From Dactylellina haptotyla (Eukaryota; Ascomycota; Orbiliomycetes; Orbiliales; Orbiliaceae): DNA of 64,000 bases. Under the pieces are notes generated by a model. The model did no database searches and had not been told where the DNA came from. It saw nothing but the letters and a program-made list of their open reading frames with translations. Below are positions 59,801 to 64,000 of the stretch, piece after piece. The translations under genes were made by a program, and so were the position numbers. Every line of letters begins with the position of its first letter. Positions within the stretch are counted from its first letter, which is position 1. The stretch spans positions 3,224,001 to 3,288,000 of the forward strand of contig CM062384.1 of the NCBI GenBank assembly GCA_031310005.1. The letters are read 5' to 3'.

Positions 59801-62800
59801 TATTGTTAGAATTTGTGTTGCAGCTGAGTCGACGAGATCAAAATCTCATGAGTGAGCGATGTGATTCCTTCGGGCTCCACTGGAGATAATTCGTTCACAC
59901 GAGACCAGCTGCCCGAAATTCAAGATACTCTCATCATTGCTAATTTTGTAAGTTCTAGGAGAATTATAACCACTGATAGCCACTCGACGAATTTCAAACT
60001 CCGAGAAAACGGTAAAAAGACGTTATAAGATCCGCATATCACGTTTAAAATATTTAGTGTTTCTCCCCGGGACGCTATGGGTCCCCGAGAGAACCGCCCA
60101 GCTCTGTTGCGTGCAGGTGTACCCGACCCGATAGTAGGGCAATCAGATATCCTCAAATAGAAATATTTGTTGCCCATCAGTTGTATTTCCAGGTGCGAAG
60201 AGTATTTTTTTTATTTTTTTTGACACGAGACCCAAGGGATGCAAGCTGTCGATCCTATTAGCTGGAGGGGTCTGCTTCTTGGCCCCACATTTATAGCGAC
60301 GGAGTATAACCCCACTGATTCCGAGAGGCACGAAAATGGGCCTCTCATTTTGCGTATTTCTGCAGATCATTTTGGTGTGCTCGCTTGTACATTCTCCATA
60401 ACTAAAAGCTCCCACTGTTATGTCAGCTAGTGCTATGGCGAACTGCAACTTGGGGGTAGTTACTTCGCACATTTGGTAGATGCGGAGTGATAGAGGTATA
60501 AACACTGCGTGCGCCTTCGATAGGAAAGCGAAATCGTAGATCCTCGCCTTCTCAACAGTTCGGGAATACAGAGAACGCCTATCGATTCAGTGCGAGATAC
60601 CCCGTTCGAGAAACCTGTCTCAGGCGGTCACGCAGGGATTGAGAGTAGATCGTAGTAGAATCGGAGCGCCATTATCTTTAGATTGGTCTCTGTAAGTTTT
60701 CTAGATATGTTCCCAAGAGTCTAGCTTCAAGCTTCCGTGTGTCTATAAAGTCTCTAGATGTCAATAGCTTTGTTTCTTATGCGTCGTTAATTTTCGCAGA
60801 AACACTATAAACAACATATTTCTATAATTAAACCGCCTTTTTGACGGGATCAAGTCACGGATATACAAGGTACGCAGCTGAAGATAGAAACAAAGCAGCC
60901 TACATAATAGTGGCGGCGGTAAGTCTGACTCCGTTTTCTTCTATCTGTAAACCGTCGGCACAAAAGTGGCGAATTGCGTTCCCCCAATGTTCCCGTCCTC
61001 CTTCTATCTCTCAGAGGCCTTTCGCAAGGACTTGCACGAAAACGCCCATTCAGCTTGCCGCGCTTTTCCAGATTCAAGCTGTGTTGGCGTGACTTTCTCA
61101 TTTTCTCATGTTATTCGACGTTTTGGGCAATGTCTTCACACACCAGAGAATTTAACCGTGGATAGCAAAAAACACATATTGTTGTGGTTTTTTGCAGCCA
61201 CTCGGACGAGAATACACCTTGGCCAATCAAGCTGCATTTTGGAAATTAGAGGGCTCATCTATGAGACCTTTCGGATTTCAGATATGTCATTCCGAGCTGC
61301 GGTCAACACGGCTTGAGCTGTTGTATTTGGTTCTATATGAATTCCCGAGGTTGAAGCCGACTGTCTGGTGTTATAATAGTCTCACCGGGCCTATACGGAG
61401 TCTGATATCGTCCCCATGAGCTTCCCGGGAGCACCTCGCTTGGTTATTAATTCCAGTTAGAGGGAATGCAACTCAAGCTAGCTTCTGCGTCTTATCAGCA
61501 GGAAAGGATGATATCATGGGACTAGCTCGTACATCGGCAACAAGCACGCCCAGACTCGAAGCGAGAGCTTTGTAGTAGAAAAGTTGGCAAAAAGATACCA
61601 AATTTCAGAGTTCACAAGGCTACAATTTTGTCAACCTACTTTTAGCTGTGATATGACATAGGATCATATGAGCTGCAGCACGGTGTTGAGATGCCTAAGA
61701 AAAAAGAATGAGTTAAGCCTCAAAAGCAAAAAATCGGTAGACCCTGCCAGTCTTTGCCCTATTTCCCCCATTTTCCAACTCAAATAGTCGAGTCGAGGTC
61801 GCACTCGTCGGCTGTCAGAAACCATTTTGCTGCTCTTAACGGCTTCTTTTGTTTTTCTCGGGATCTCATAATTTTGCAGATTGCAGGTCCCGGCCCCACC
61901 ATCAAGCAACACAACCGAACCCAGGCGGTGCATTTGCCCTATCTCCGTTCGCTACAGAGACCCAGAGATCGCTCAATTTCAGATAGGGATTCTCTCGATA
62001 TTAATGTGCGTGCTTTTTCTCCTCTTATTGCAACTTTCTATTGCTGTCGCCGTCATGTGAGGTTTGGTTATGTTCCCCGAACGTACGTTCTGCCCAGTTT
62101 TTTAGACGAAAGTTTGCGAATTCGCAGAAGTTGGTACGTCGGGATCCTCTGCCAAGTTTGTGCATGACGAAAGTTCAAGAAGCTGTCGAGGCGGAAAAAA
62201 AGAAAATGGCGCTAGTGCTGTCAGTCGCATTAGCTCTGAGAAGAGGACGAAGGGAAGACACGAGGCATCTATCGCTATTTGGTACTACAGATATCACATT
62301 TCCAGCCTAGAAGCCTCATATCATGACCTGTTCCCGGAAACGAGCGAAGGGAAGTGGTTGGCCGCCCAAAAAAAAGCGCCAGCGAGGAGGCCAGGTTTAT
62401 CACAGATAGGCTTGAGGCTAATGACCTGAATCGAGTCGTTTTGGGTCAAACGCTCGAGAGAGACGGTCATCCCTGCATCCACACTTTGGCCCTAAAACTG
62501 TTATGGAATATTTCCTTTTCCGTTCGGGGACGCTCCATTCTCCTTCTCCCCTCCCCTCATTTCTCAGCGATGCACGCTTCAATGATGAGGAGGAGCTAGG
62601 CCGATACCTATCTGAGGACCCTGAGGTGGCAAACGGCGCCGGCCATCATGCTCAATTGGAGGGGCCCGCGAGAGCCGAATGTTTCTGCGCCGGGATTTGC
62701 GGTTGCTTGCGCACACCTGAAAATCTGGAGTAGATGACAGGTGTTTGGGTGGTCATAACATTCATTGCGTTCGATAATAGTCCTAGACCAATATTGTTAT

Positions 62801-64000
62801 TGCAATGCTGTTGCATGATGTTTCCATCTTTGGTGGCTGTTTCTCCTCTCCTTGGAGATTAGGTCGGTTAAGGCTAGCTTTCCATCGATCTGTGATATAT
62901 ACCTGCGTCTCGACGCCCGTGTCGCTGCGGAAGCCATCTAAACCGTACCTGAACTATCGTATACGCCAAACGAGACGGCTCGTTCGAAGAAGGATCATCG
63001 TATTCTCATTACCCCTCCTCTAGCTATCCCCTCTTTTTTAAAATCATCTTTTAGTTTTTCTCGCTTGACTGCCTAGTGCCGACGGAGTTTTGATCGTTTG
63101 CGAAATTTCGCAAGCGACTCCCCTTTGTTCAGCTGTTTGGATCGTGTCTATGATCAGACTCGATCGAGTTGGCCTGGTTGGTGGAGTTAACCAATTTTAA
63201 GGATTCACGAAGAAAGAAGATGAAATTAACATTTTGAAAATAAATTCTTGCCCGTATTTAGGCTTCCAGTCGAATATCATATTATCCATCCTGCAAGCAC
63301 ATGCACAGGGGCGATTCAATCATTTGGGACCCTTTTGCAATAAATATCACAATCACATTTGGGAAATATCCAGACTGTATACAATCTCGCGTCTGCAAGG
63401 ACCACTCTGCGTGCTAACCACCCCTCAACCTCTACCCCTTCCACAAACAACACATTTCGCCCAGACTCGACAATCTAACGCAAGGGGAAACATCGCGCGA
63501 GATCGAAGCCACTCCCGGAGTTCGAGGCTTGCATCGGAAGACAGGGCCAGTCCTAATAAGCACGGAATTTTCCCTGAGGCAAAAAAGGAATTCTAGAGAG
63601 CACTATCGTCGAGAAAAAAGCTTCGGTGTTCTTTTTTTGGCAAATTAACCAAAGCACTCAATAGTGCATTGCATTGTGAGAGTTCTAGCACGTGTGCGTT
63701 TATCTCGAATTTAAGAGACGTACGCGGATTGCATTAAAGGAAACGGTGCCTGGTTTGGCAATACGAACTTGATGACGAGGAGTTTGGCATCTTATTTCGA
63801 TATATCTTCTTGTTTTGGACTCTTGGTCCTTCTTAGTCTTCCTGTTGAGGGTAAGATATAAGCGTCGGCGTCCCAACCCAAGACTTTTCGCGCCTTCCTG
63901 ATTCAACGGGATCGATCCGAATCAACCCTCGAAAACCGACGGCACAAGCGAAAGGATGTTACGGTAGGACTTCAGGCGACGGAATTATTCCCTGAACAAA
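56885..64000. other. Gene-empty end of the window
   Basis: About 7.1 kb with no gene I can support on either strand. It contains a C9 run near 57829, a T-rich run near 58140, and many short frames without motifs or splice partners. Some frames at 61.9-62.7 kb have protein-like pieces (for example DARFNDEEELGRY), but none extends into a gene model. Decayed repeats are likely but no boundaries were found. Confidence 0.4.

Overview
The window is nuclear DNA of a filamentous ascomycete (Pezizomycotina). The evidence is short GT-AG introns, a tRNA-Gly(GCC) gene with an intron after position 37, a fungal rhodopsin-domain membrane protein, an exo-polygalacturonase, an Mss4/GFA-like protein, a three-finger C2H2 regulator of the Pezizomycotina type and F-box-type proteins. 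A plant-associated or saprotrophic species, possibly a leotiomycete, fits the pectinase plus secreted CAP protein, but the sequence does not settle the species.

Layout. 0.15-2.05 kb: rhodopsin-domain membrane protein with two microexons (+). 2.7-3.8 kb: secreted CAP/SCP protein (-). 5.43 kb: tRNA-Gly. 7.3-8.8 kb: exo-polygalacturonase (+). 11.4-12.0 kb: small basic protein with an internal repeat (-). 12-19 kb: gene-empty. 19.2-20.9 kb: C2H2 protein (+). 23.2-24.9 kb: PI-specific phospholipase C (-). 26.7-27.6 kb: acidic Cys-rich protein whose first coding exon appears to be the ATG alone (+). 28.1-30.3 kb: His-rich protein with two CxxC pairs (-). 32.2-32.5 kb: spliced 63-residue Cys-rich protein (-). 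34.7-35.9 kb: GFA-like protein (+). 39.3-40.4 kb: Gag-only gene of Copia type (+). 40.9-42.5 kb: F-box protein (-). 44.6-45.3 kb: hypothetical protein (+). 48.5-49.4 kb: F-box/DUF7730-like protein (+). 49.5-53.8 kb: TA-rich block with RIP-like base bias. 53.8-54.9 kb: broken membrane-protein gene (-). 55.4-56.9 kb: hypothetical protein (-). 57-64 kb: no gene recognised.

Gene density is low, about 15 coding genes in 64 kb, and there is no visible operon or biosynthetic cluster. The exo-polygalacturonase and the CAP protein are both exported and could act together at a plant surface, but that is inference. The most unusual items are the intact Gag-only gene, the 63-residue Cys-rich protein, the microexons, the start-codon-only exon and the probable RIP-degraded block. 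I found no CRISPR, phage or bacterial-style system and no convincing complete new multi-gene system. Intron positions come from reading frames and splice consensus by eye, without transcript data.
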